NCBI GenBank assembly: GCA_965235655.1
Contig: CBDDYU010000001.1
Span: 124,001-188,000 of the forward strand
Reading direction: 5' to 3'
Origin: CBDDYU01 sp965235655
Lineage (GTDB): Bacteria > Pseudomonadota > Alphaproteobacteria > Pelagibacterales > Pelagibacteraceae
Length of the DNA: 64,000 bases
This document shows positions 47,761 through 55,679 of the stretch, one piece after another. Every line of letters begins with the position of its first letter. Positions within the stretch are counted from its first letter, which is position 1. Below the pieces are notes generated by a model that was not told the DNA's origin, made no database searches, and saw nothing but the letters and a program-made list of their open reading frames with translations. A program made the translations under genes and the position numbers.

Positions 47761-49036
47761 TAAAAAAAAAATAATAGCTTTAGTAGATTGTAATTCTTTT
47801 TATGTTTCTTGCGAAAGATTATTTAATCCAAAAATAAAAAATGTACCTGTTATTGTTTTATCTAATAATGATGGCTGCGTTATTTCAAGATCTACTGAAG
47901 CTAAGCAAATTGGGATTAAAATGGGAGAGCCTTATTTTAAAGTTAAGCATTTAGTAAAAAAAAATAATGTAGCAGTGTTTTCATCTAACTACGCTCTTTA
48001 TGGCGATCTTTCTAGAAGAGTAATGAATATTCTAAAAAAATTTTCTTCACGTATTGAGTATTATTCTATTGATGAAGCATTTTTAGATTTAACAGATATG
48101 ATTATAGAAAATATAAATGATTATATTGTGGAAATGAAAAAAAATATCTATCAGCACACAGGAATACCAGTGAGTATAGGTGTGGCATCTACAAAAACAT
48201 TAGCAAAAGTTGCAAATCTTTTAGCTAAAAAAAAAGATAATGGAGTAGAGAACTTAACTATTAGATCAAGTGATGAAATAAATAGTATTTTGCAAAAAAT
48301 AGACGTGAGAGATATTTGGGGAGTGGGTAGTCAGCTTTCAAAATTATATAAAAAAAATAATATAAATAATGGTTATGAATTAAAAATTAAAAATACTGCA
48401 TGGATAAGAAAAAATACAAACATCATTGGTTTGAAAACAGTTGCTGAGCTCAATGGTATAAGCTGTATTGACTTTAACGACGGAGAAAATGCACCAAGAA
48501 AAAGTTGTTGCGTATCAAGATCTTTTGGTAAAAAAGTTGAAACATTACAGGAATTGGAACAGTCCATTACTTCTCATTGTTTAAATGCCGCTGAAAAAAT
48601 TAGGCAAGATCAGCAGTTAGTTAAGTCAGTTATTATTTTTATTAAAACCAGCCCATTTGATCAGAGTAATTTTATTTCCTTATCGAAAAAAATTGATTTA
48701 CCAATAGCTACCGATGATAGCTTTGTATTATTGGATATCTGCCTAAAAGCTTTGTCTGAAATATTTATTAAAGGACGAAAATATCAAAAAGCAGGAGTTC
48801 TTTTTTTAGGATTGCAAAATAAAGAAAATTATCAAGCTAATCTTTTTTCTATTAAAGACTCTGAAAAATCAGGAAAATTAATGAAGATTTTAGATGATGC
48901 TAATTTAAAGTTTGGAAGAAATTTTATGTCAGTTGGTGATGTGGGATTTAGAGGAAGCTGGAAAATGAGAAGAGACTATTCTTCAAGAATAGATACATCT
49001 GATTTTAAATGCCTACCCACTGTAAATAGTGGTTAA
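47741..49036 (+). CDS. umuC: DNA polymerase V catalytic subunit (Y family)
   Basis: 431 residues. The Y-family start IIALVDCNSFYVSCERLF, IEYYSIDEAFLDL (metal acidic pair), VSIGVASTKTLAKVAN and the UmuC C-terminal region with DVGFRGSWKMRRD. It performs error-prone translesion synthesis with UmuD. The start lies within the umuD 3' end. It overlaps the leftward glycosyltransferase gene tail-to-tail by 24 bases. Confidence 0.94.
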   Translation: MLYTKCNKKKIIALVDCNSFYVSCERLFNPKIKNVPVIVLSNNDGCVISRSTEAKQIGIKMGEPYFKVKHLVKKNNVAVFSSNYALYGDLSRRVMNILKKFSSRIEYYSIDEAFLDLTDMIIENINDYIVEMKKNIYQHTGIPVSIGVASTKTLAKVANLLAKKKDNGVENLTIRSSDEINSILQKIDVRDIWGVGSQLSKLYKKNNINNGYELKIKNTAWIRKNTNIIGLKTVAELNGISCIDFNDGENAPRKSCCVSRSFGKKVETLQELEQSITSHCLNAAEKIRQDQQLVKSVIIFIKTSPFDQSNFISLSKKIDLPIATDDSFVLLDICLKALSEIFIKGRKYQKAGVLFLGLQNKENYQANLFSIKDSEKSGKLMKILDDANLKFGRNFMSVGDVGFRGSWKMRRDYSSRIDTSDFKCLPTVNSG

Positions 49037-49897
49037 ATTCTTAATATTATTTTCACTATTATTAAGTTTTTTAATATCATCATTTCTGGCAAGAAAAAAA
49101 ATAAACAAAACAAATACCCAGGTAGTTGCAGCTAGAATTAAAAAATAGGGTGAAAAAAAATAAGCAAAAAGACTAAAGATCATAACTAAAATAGAAGAGC
49201 GAATAAATACAACTTCTTTAAACACTGCTGAAATATTTAAAGAGTGTTTTACCAGATTCATGAAGCTCATTTTGGATGGTCCAGAATAACGAGAGCCTCT
49301 AATTGAATCAAAAAAACTTACAGAATGTAAAGATGGAATATTTTTTGTAATAGATCCAGAATAGCTAAGCCAAATAGATCCATCGGATATTATTTGTTTT
49401 ACAGCTTTTTTCGATAAACAAGAATAGTTTCCAAATTTAATCATGTTTCCAGTGATTAAATAAGTTAAAATTTTATGAATTTGATATAAAGTTTTAAAAA
49501 GCAAACCTTCGCTTCTTTTAACTCTATTTGCAGTAATAATTTCAGGATTTGAATTTTTTGTTAAATTAAAAAAATTTTTTAATTCTTCAGGTCTGTCCTC
49601 TCCATCACCATCCATTGGTATGATGTAATCAAATTCAATATTAGAGTAGATATATTTTAATCCTGTTGCAATTGCATGGCAGTGACCTCCATTTTTTAAC
49701 AGGTGTAAGATCTGAACTGATTTTATATTTACAAGATGTAAATTATTAAATTCGATTGTTTCTTTAGATGCATCGTTTACAAGCAATACGGATACTTCAC
49801 AATTTTGATTAGTAATTTCATAATCAATATTTTTAATAAGCTGAGATGCTGAATCGGTATCATTATAAATAGGAATTAAAATAATATATTTTTTCAT
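49013..49897 (-). CDS. Glycosyltransferase family 2 (dolichol-phosphate-mannose-synthase-like) with C-terminal membrane helices
   Basis: 294 residues. GT-A start YIILIPIYNDTDSASQLIK. The metal-binding acidic site is DYIIPMDGDGEDRPEEL, with SVLLVNDASKE early. Two hydrophobic helices near residues 230-275 anchor it. It probably transfers a sugar to a polyprenyl phosphate or membrane lipid, supplying the GT39-like partner just upstream (4-base overlap). Confidence 0.85.
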   Translation of the reverse strand: MKKYIILIPIYNDTDSASQLIKNIDYEITNQNCEVSVLLVNDASKETIEFNNLHLVNIKSVQILHLLKNGGHCHAIATGLKYIYSNIEFDYIIPMDGDGEDRPEELKNFFNLTKNSNPEIITANRVKRSEGLLFKTLYQIHKILTYLITGNMIKFGNYSCLSKKAVKQIISDGSIWLSYSGSITKNIPSLHSVSFFDSIRGSRYSGPSKMSFMNLVKHSLNISAVFKEVVFIRSSILVMIFSLFAYFFSPYFLILAATTWVFVLFIFFLARNDDIKKLNNSENNIKNLTTIYSG

Positions 49898-51222
49898 TTT
49901 TTATTTGTAATTAAATTATCTGATATACAAAATTCTTTATCATTATTTGTTACTTTAAAATTTTTATCAAAACACATTTGTTTGTTGTCTAATGACTGAA
50001 TTGTCCAAGAAGGTCTTGATTTTAGATGATAAGACAAATTACCTACAATCCATTCATTTTTTCCTGAAATATATTTGATTTCATAATTTCTATTATTTTT
50101 AAACCATTCTTGAGCAACTACTTTTGCAATGTTACTTCCATCATAATCAGTTCTTTTATCTTTTTGAGTTATTGAAATGTATCCATATAGCAAAGGTGAA
50201 AATAGAAAGAAAAAAATAAAGATTATATAAAAATTTTTAAGGTTATTTAAATTTATTTTATTTTGGAAAAAATAAATAACCAAGGTTCCAAAATATAAAT
50301 AAAAAGGAGTCATCCACATTGTTCTAATTTTAGCTCCCATGAGCAAAGAAGTTAAAAAAATTAATAATAGCGGCGCAAAATTTACTACTAAAAGATAAAT
50401 AAGATTATCATTTTTGTAATTACAATTAATTTCTGATTTTTTTTGTATTAAAAAAAAAGATATTAAAAAGAATGGTATTAAAATAGCAATTTGTTTAGAT
50501 AAAAAAGTTAAAGGCTGAATTATATGATCTAGGAATACCTTTGTTTCTCCAGTTCTTTTTAAGCCGTATAAAATCGTTATATAATTATTTTCAGTTAACC
50601 ATAAAATATGAGGAAAAATTATAATTAAAAAAATAATTCCTGGTAAAACATGAATTATTTTAAAGTTATTTTTTTTAATAAAGTAAAAATAAAATATTAT
50701 TACGCCAAGAATTAAATAGATAAAAAGATACTTTGACAAAAAACCTAGTGCCATTACCAAACCTAGAATAAAGTAATCTTTTGCTTTATTTTTATTAAAG
50801 CATTGATGGCCGTAATAAACTGCCATAGCCCAAAATGGTAGTTGGCAAACATTTACGTTAAATTCTGGTGTTGTAAAATTATAAAAAAAAATACCTTCCA
50901 ATAAAATTACAGATAGGAATGCATAATTATTATTGTTTAATATTTCCAATGAAAAAAGGTAAACATAATAAAAAGCAATAATCACAAACAATTGACTTAA
51001 AAAATAATATGCCCAATCTTGAGGACCGAATATTTGATAAAAGATTTCTGGAAAAAGGGCGCTGAGAGGAGGATGTTTTACAAATCCCCAATCCAGATTG
51101 CTACCCCAGGCTAACGCTTCAATGGTATCAAGTGGTAAGTTGCTATTTGTAACTGATGGAATCAGTGTCCAAATTATTAGATGTGTTGATAAAAAAATTA
51201 ATAATTTTTTATTAACCGTCAT
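49894..51222 (-). CDS. Glycosyltransferase family 39-like (ArnT/PMT-type) membrane protein
   Basis: 442 residues with about ten to twelve hydrophobic segments. The N-terminal DTIEALAWGSNLDWGFVKHPPLS carries the conserved acidic residue, and the HPPLSA sequence is typical of ArnT/PMT-like enzymes using polyprenyl-phosphate sugars. It is followed on the same strand by the GT2 gene, an arrangement suggesting lipid or envelope glycan modification. Acceptor not known. Confidence 0.85.
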   Translation of the reverse strand: MTVNKKLLIFLSTHLIIWTLIPSVTNSNLPLDTIEALAWGSNLDWGFVKHPPLSALFPEIFYQIFGPQDWAYYFLSQLFVIIAFYYVYLFSLEILNNNNYAFLSVILLEGIFFYNFTTPEFNVNVCQLPFWAMAVYYGHQCFNKNKAKDYFILGLVMALGFLSKYLFIYLILGVIIFYFYFIKKNNFKIIHVLPGIIFLIIIFPHILWLTENNYITILYGLKRTGETKVFLDHIIQPLTFLSKQIAILIPFFLISFFLIQKKSEINCNYKNDNLIYLLVVNFAPLLLIFLTSLLMGAKIRTMWMTPFYLYFGTLVIYFFQNKINLNNLKNFYIIFIFFFLFSPLLYGYISITQKDKRTDYDGSNIAKVVAQEWFKNNRNYEIKYISGKNEWIVGNLSYHLKSRPSWTIQSLDNKQMCFDKNFKVTNNDKEFCISDNLITNKK

Positions 51223-51290
51223 TTAAGTAGTTTTATATGCTTTATTATTAATTGACACTCGAAAATACAAATCTATTATCCTTATTTTTT

Positions 51291-51707
51291 ATGGCTACAA
51301 AAATTCCTAAAAATTACAAACCAACTGCAAAAGAAAAGTACATGTGTGCTAAGCACAAGGCTTATTTTAAGCAGTTATTGTTTAATTGGAAAAAAGAATT
51401 AATCGAACAAAATAATAGAATTATTTTTAATGACATGGATGATAATTCTGCATCTGCAGATGTTGTGGACCAGGCTACTTCTGTAACAGGAAAAACGGTT
51501 GAAATGAGAACGGTTAATAGAAACAAAAAATTAATTAATAAAATAGATTCAGCTGTTAAAAGAATAGAAGAAGGAACTTACGGATATTGTGAGGAAACGG
51601 GCGAGGAAATTGGATTAAAAAGATTAATGGCAAGACCCATTGCAACTCTTACAATTGAAGCTCAGGAAAAACACGAAAAGCAAGAAAAAATCTTCGCTGA
51701 AGATTAA
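51291..51707 (+). CDS. dksA: RNA-polymerase-binding transcription factor DksA, single-cysteine type
   Basis: 138 residues from the ATG at 51291; the frame is open further upstream but family length favours this start. Coiled-coil helices with the acidic tip DMDDNSASADVVDQAT, then the zinc-finger region YGYCEETGEEIGLKRLMARPIATLTIEAQ. Only one of the usual four cysteines is kept. Single-cysteine, probably zinc-free DksA is known from Rhodobacter. It acts with ppGpp at promoters. Tail overlap with the GST gene is 4 bases. Confidence 0.9.
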   Translation: MATKIPKNYKPTAKEKYMCAKHKAYFKQLLFNWKKELIEQNNRIIFNDMDDNSASADVVDQATSVTGKTVEMRTVNRNKKLINKIDSAVKRIEEGTYGYCEETGEEIGLKRLMARPIATLTIEAQEKHEKQEKIFAED

Positions 51708-52324
51708 GCAGACGGAACTGCATCTCCTTTTTTTAAAAGATCATACCCTTTAATAACTGCAGGCCTCTTAGCTATATTTGAATACCATCTTGTTAAATGC
51801 TTAAAATTTTGTAAACCAATATCGTGCCATTCATGTCTTGCTATCCATGGAAAAGTTGCAATATCTGCAATAGTATAATTTTTTCCAGCTAAATATTCTG
51901 ATTGAGATAGTCTTTCATCTAAATCTCCATAAATTCTTTTTGCAATTTTAAAATATCTTTCTTCACCAAACTCACTCTTGCCAGGATTGTAGTGATGAAA
52001 TTGGTGATGCTGTCCAAGCATAGGACCAATATATGCCATCTGACCCATTAGCCATTGATTAATGATTAGTCTTTCATCGTCATTATAAAATTTTCCACTC
52101 TTTTCTCCTAAATAAATAAGGATTGCTCCTGACTCAAATATAGAAATATCACCATCTTTGATGACTGGAATTTTACTAAAGGGACTTATTTTTCTAAATG
52201 AAGGTTCAAACTGCTCATCTTTAAATATATTAATTTTAGTAACTTTATATTCAAAGTTAATTTCTTCTAACATTATAGAAATTTTTTTACCATTTGGAGT
52301 GTCTGCAGTTAAAAGCTCAATCAT
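51704..52324 (-). CDS. Glutathione S-transferase family protein (Nu-class/YfcG-like)
   Basis: 206 residues. The thioredoxin-fold N-terminus has TPNGKKISIMLEEI, the Thr/Asn motif of YfcG/YghU disulfide-bond reductases, and the cis-proline segment SKIPVIKDG. The glutathione carboxylate motif is FESGAILIYLGE. The helical C-terminal domain contains YTIADIATFPWI. It likely has glutathione-dependent disulfide reductase activity. It diverges from the DsbA-family isomerase gene; both are glutathione-linked. Confidence 0.88.
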   Translation of the reverse strand: MIELLTADTPNGKKISIMLEEINFEYKVTKINIFKDEQFEPSFRKISPFSKIPVIKDGDISIFESGAILIYLGEKSGKFYNDDERLIINQWLMGQMAYIGPMLGQHHQFHHYNPGKSEFGEERYFKIAKRIYGDLDERLSQSEYLAGKNYTIADIATFPWIARHEWHDIGLQNFKHLTRWYSNIAKRPAVIKGYDLLKKGDAVPSA

Positions 52325-52377
52325 ATAGTTGTATATATTTATTTATTAATTTTGAATAAAGGATATACATCATATTT

Positions 52378-52974
52378 ATGAAAATAGAATATTATTATAG
52401 CGTTGCATCACCTTATGCTTATATGGGCATAGATCGTTTTCAAGAATTAGTAAAAAAATACTCTTTAGAAGTTCTAGAGAAACCTTTCGACTTAGTAGGA
52501 AAAGTTTTTCCTGATACAGGTGGAGTACCCGTTCCAAAGCGTCATCCAGCTAGACAAAAATATAGACTTTTAGAGATTGAAAGATTTGGGAAAAAACTTA
52601 ATTTAAAAATTAACAAACAACCTAAATTTTTTCCTCCTACAGATCCTCACAAAGCAGCCTTATTTACCATTGCTACAATTATGAACGGACAAAATCTTAA
52701 TTTTGGAAAAGAAGTTTTGACGAAATTGTGGGCTGATGAGCAAGATATATCCCAAGACGCAGTTCTGGAGGATATTTGTAAAAAATTAGATATCAATTTT
52801 AATGAACTTAAAAAACAAGCCGATAGTGATGAGATTAAAAATATTTATGCTTCAAATTCTCAAGAGGCAATAGATAAAGGAGTTTTTGGCGCTCCATCAT
52901 TTATAATAGATAATGAGCTTTTCTGGGGTCAGGACAGACTTGATTTTTTAGAGGACAAGATTAAATCTATTTAA
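52378..52974 (+). CDS. DsbA-family protein, 2-hydroxychromene-2-carboxylate isomerase-like (kappa-GST fold)
   Basis: 198 residues. YYYSVASPYAYMG at the N-terminus has serine in place of the CxxC active site, as in HCCA isomerases and kappa GSTs. GVFGAPSFIIDNELFWGQDRL is the glutathione/substrate-binding cis-proline region. It probably catalyses a glutathione-dependent isomerisation or conjugation. It is 53 bases from the divergent GST gene and 6 bases before the TolC-like gene. Confidence 0.88.
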   Translation: MKIEYYYSVASPYAYMGIDRFQELVKKYSLEVLEKPFDLVGKVFPDTGGVPVPKRHPARQKYRLLEIERFGKKLNLKINKQPKFFPPTDPHKAALFTIATIMNGQNLNFGKEVLTKLWADEQDISQDAVLEDICKKLDINFNELKKQADSDEIKNIYASNSQEAIDKGVFGAPSFIIDNELFWGQDRLDFLEDKIKSI

Positions 52975-52980
52975 AATTAA

Positions 52981-54321
52981 ATGCGCTTTTTAGCAAAAAT
53001 TTTATTTTTTTGTTTTTTGTCTTCAGTTACAATTGCTGAAGAAAGTCTTTTTAAATCTCTAGCATCATCGTATTTAAATAATCCAACTTTAAATTCACAA
53101 AGAGAAAAAACAAAAGCAGTTGATGAGACTTTAGTTCAGGCTTATAGTAATTTTAAACCTACAATAACTGGAACTATTACAAAAGAAGATACATTAAATA
53201 AAAATTCAACAGATTATTCTAATACAGGCATTTCTGATTCTAATCTTCAAACATCAACTCAATCTATAACTATAACACAAAAACTTTTTCAGGGATTAAG
53301 TAATGCTAAAAAAGTTAAAAAGTCTGTTGAAATTTCAAGGTACGAATTAAAAGATACTGAGCAGGAAGTTTTATATAAAACAGTAGAAGCTTTTACTGAA
53401 GTCGTACTTTACCAAAAACAAGTTTTAATAAATAAAGATAATTTAGATCTTGCTGACAAACAAGTAGAGCTTGATAAAGCTAGATATAATAAGGGATCTA
53501 TAAAATTATCTGATTTAGCTCAATCCGAATCCTCTTTGGCTTCTGCTAAATCAAAATTATTAAGTTCTCAAAATGCTTTAGCAAATAGTAAAAATAATTT
53601 TAAAAATATAGTTGGTTATTTTCCTGAAAAATTAAATATTAATCAAATTATAGATTTAAATTTACCAAAGTCTCTTAATGAAACTGTTTCATTAGCTGAA
53701 CAAAATAATCCAGGTTTAATTATAGCAGATCTGAAAGCAAAAAGAGCAGTTGATGAGCTTAATCATTACAAGGAATCTGCTTTTGCCCCAAAGGCTTCCT
53801 TGTCATACAAAGCATCCGAGTATGATGAGTATAGCTCTACAGTAGATAAAAGATTTCAATCTGAATTTTCTGCAGAGGTTTCAATACCAATTTATAGCGG
53901 TGGACAAGGTTATTCTTTAGTAAAAGAGAAAAAAGCTTTAAAAATTAGTAGCGAGTTAGATTACTTAGATAAAAAAAATGAAGTAAACAAAACAGCTTCA
54001 TTAGCTTGGTCTGATTATCAATTAAATCAAAGTAGACTCGACCTTGCAAAAGCACAACTTAAAGCTGCTGAAATTGCTTTTGAAGGAATAGAACAAGAAT
54101 ATGAGTCAGGACAGAGAACAACGCTTGATGTCTTGAGTTCTAGAGGGTTATTATTGGAAGCAAGATTGAATTTGATTAACTCTGAGAGAAATGAAATTTT
54201 ATCAAGATTTTATATTCTTAAAACAATAGGAAATTTAACAGCTAATTTTTTGAAATTAGAGGCTAAAATTTACAATCCAGAAGAATACTCCAAAAAAAAC
54301 TGGATTAGGCACCTTTTTTAG
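52981..54321 (+). CDS. tolC: TolC family outer membrane efflux protein
   Basis: 446 residues with a signal peptide (MRFLAKILFFCFLSSVTIA-EE). Repeated helical hairpins with Ala/Asn/Leu-rich coiled coils, for example TLNSQREKTKAVDETLVQAY and SLAEQNNPGLIIADLKA, and an in-protein duplication typical of TolC. FKPTITGT and SLSYKASEYDEY-type strand segments fit the beta-barrel. It forms the outer membrane duct for type I secretion or efflux; no inner-membrane partners are adjacent. Confidence 0.9.
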   Translation: MRFLAKILFFCFLSSVTIAEESLFKSLASSYLNNPTLNSQREKTKAVDETLVQAYSNFKPTITGTITKEDTLNKNSTDYSNTGISDSNLQTSTQSITITQKLFQGLSNAKKVKKSVEISRYELKDTEQEVLYKTVEAFTEVVLYQKQVLINKDNLDLADKQVELDKARYNKGSIKLSDLAQSESSLASAKSKLLSSQNALANSKNNFKNIVGYFPEKLNINQIIDLNLPKSLNETVSLAEQNNPGLIIADLKAKRAVDELNHYKESAFAPKASLSYKASEYDEYSSTVDKRFQSEFSAEVSIPIYSGGQGYSLVKEKKALKISSELDYLDKKNEVNKTASLAWSDYQLNQSRLDLAKAQLKAAEIAFEGIEQEYESGQRTTLDVLSSRGLLLEARLNLINSERNEILSRFYILKTIGNLTANFLKLEAKIYNPEEYSKKNWIRHLF

Positions 54322-54366
54322 ATAAAATTCATATAAATCAATATTTTATTTATTATTTGATAAATA

Positions 54367-54381
54367 GAACAAAATGTGTAC
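54367..54381 (+). promoter_or_regulatory. Probable SOS box upstream of recA
   Basis: GAAC-AAAATGT-GTAC, seven of eight defined positions matching GAAC-N7-GAAC, about 50 bases before the recA ATG. Shares its first eight bases with the box before umuD. Confidence 0.6.
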
Positions 54382-54431
54382 ATTTGAATTATAGATTCGT
54401 TTAATAAAAATAAATAATAAAAGGAAGCAAA

Positions 54432-55577
54432 ATGAGCAAAAAAGAAAGTAACTTAAAAATTGTTAGTGAAGCGCACACAGATCAAAAAGAAAAACAAAAA
54501 GCATTAGACGCAGCAATAAGTCAAATTGATTCAAATTTTGGAAAAGGATCAGTAATGAAGCTAGGTCAAAGGCAGGTAATGGATGTTGAGTCCATTTCAA
54601 CAGGATCTTTAAGCTTGGATATTGCTCTTGGAATTGGTGGATTGCCCAAAAGTAGAATTATTGAAATTTATGGACCAGAATCTTCTGGTAAAACAACTTT
54701 AGCTTTACAAGTTATTGCTGAAGCTCAAAAAAATGGTGGAGTATGCGCATTTATAGATGCTGAGCATGCTTTGGATCCAAGTTACGCAAAAAAATTAGGA
54801 GTTAATACAACAGACTTATTAATTTCTCAGCCAGATACTGGAGAGCAAGCGTTAGAAATTACAGATACTCTAGTTCGATCTGGAGCCATATCGGTATTAG
54901 TAGTTGATTCTGTTGCCGCCCTTACTCCTAGAGCAGAACTTGAAGGAGAAATGGGAGATCATCATATGGGTTTACAAGCTAGACTAATGAGTCAAGCTTT
55001 AAGAAAACTCACAGGTAGTATTTCTAAATCAAACACAATGGTTATTTTTATTAATCAAATTAGAATGAAAATTGGAGTAATGTTTGGTAGCCCAGAAACG
55101 ACAGCAGGAGGAAATGCTTTAAAGTTTTATTCTTCAGTTCGATTAGATATTAGAAGAATTGGCGCTATTAAAAATGGTGAAGAAATAGTTGGAAATCAAA
55201 CAAGGGTAAAAGTAGTTAAAAATAAAGTGGCACCACCTTTTAAAGTTGTTGAATTTGATATTATGTATGGACAAGGAATTAGCAAGACTGGTGAATTAGT
55301 AGACCTTGGATCTAAAGCAGACATAGTAGAGAAGTCTGGCGCATGGTATTCTTACAAAGGTGAAAAAATTGGACAGGGTAAAGAAAATGCTAAAGAATAC
55401 CTGTCTAATAATCCTAAAGAAGCTGCCGAAATTGAAATGGCAATCAGAGCAAATGCAGGATTAATTTCTGATAAAATGATGGGAAATGCTGCATCATTAG
55501 AAAAAGAAGAAAAGAAACTCGAAAATATTTCTGAATTAAAAAAGGACAAAGAAGTAGTTAAAGATACAGACAAATAG
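54432..55577 (+). CDS. recA: Recombinase A
   Basis: 381 residues. Walker A GPESSGKTTLAL, the MAW motif near AEHALDPSYAKKLG and loops L1/L2 (GEMGDHHMGLQARLM and MFGSPETTAGGNALKF). The N-terminus DAAISQIDSNFGKGSVMKLG is canonical. It is a little longer than usual because of a Lys/Glu-rich C-terminal tail. It drives recombination and LexA/UmuD autocleavage. Preceded by AAGGAAG and a probable SOS box, followed by a GC-rich terminator. Confidence 0.98.
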   Translation: MSKKESNLKIVSEAHTDQKEKQKALDAAISQIDSNFGKGSVMKLGQRQVMDVESISTGSLSLDIALGIGGLPKSRIIEIYGPESSGKTTLALQVIAEAQKNGGVCAFIDAEHALDPSYAKKLGVNTTDLLISQPDTGEQALEITDTLVRSGAISVLVVDSVAALTPRAELEGEMGDHHMGLQARLMSQALRKLTGSISKSNTMVIFINQIRMKIGVMFGSPETTAGGNALKFYSSVRLDIRRIGAIKNGEEIVGNQTRVKVVKNKVAPPFKVVEFDIMYGQGISKTGELVDLGSKADIVEKSGAWYSYKGEKIGQGKENAKEYLSNNPKEAAEIEMAIRANAGLISDKMMGNAASLEKEEKKLENISELKKDKEVVKDTDK

Positions 55578-55610
55578 CATTGCTTTATTTTTAGTCATCT
55601 TAAAGTATTC

Positions 55611-55640
55611 AAGGGCGCTTAATTCAAGCGCCCTTTGTCT
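55611..55640 (+). terminator. Intrinsic terminator after recA
   Basis: Arms AAGGGCGCTT (55611-55620) and AAGCGCCCTT (55626-55635) with a 5-base loop, followed by TGTCTT. GC-rich for this genome. Confidence 0.85.
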
Positions 55641-55679
55641 TATATGGACTTATATTTCAAAAGCTGTATTTATTGAATT

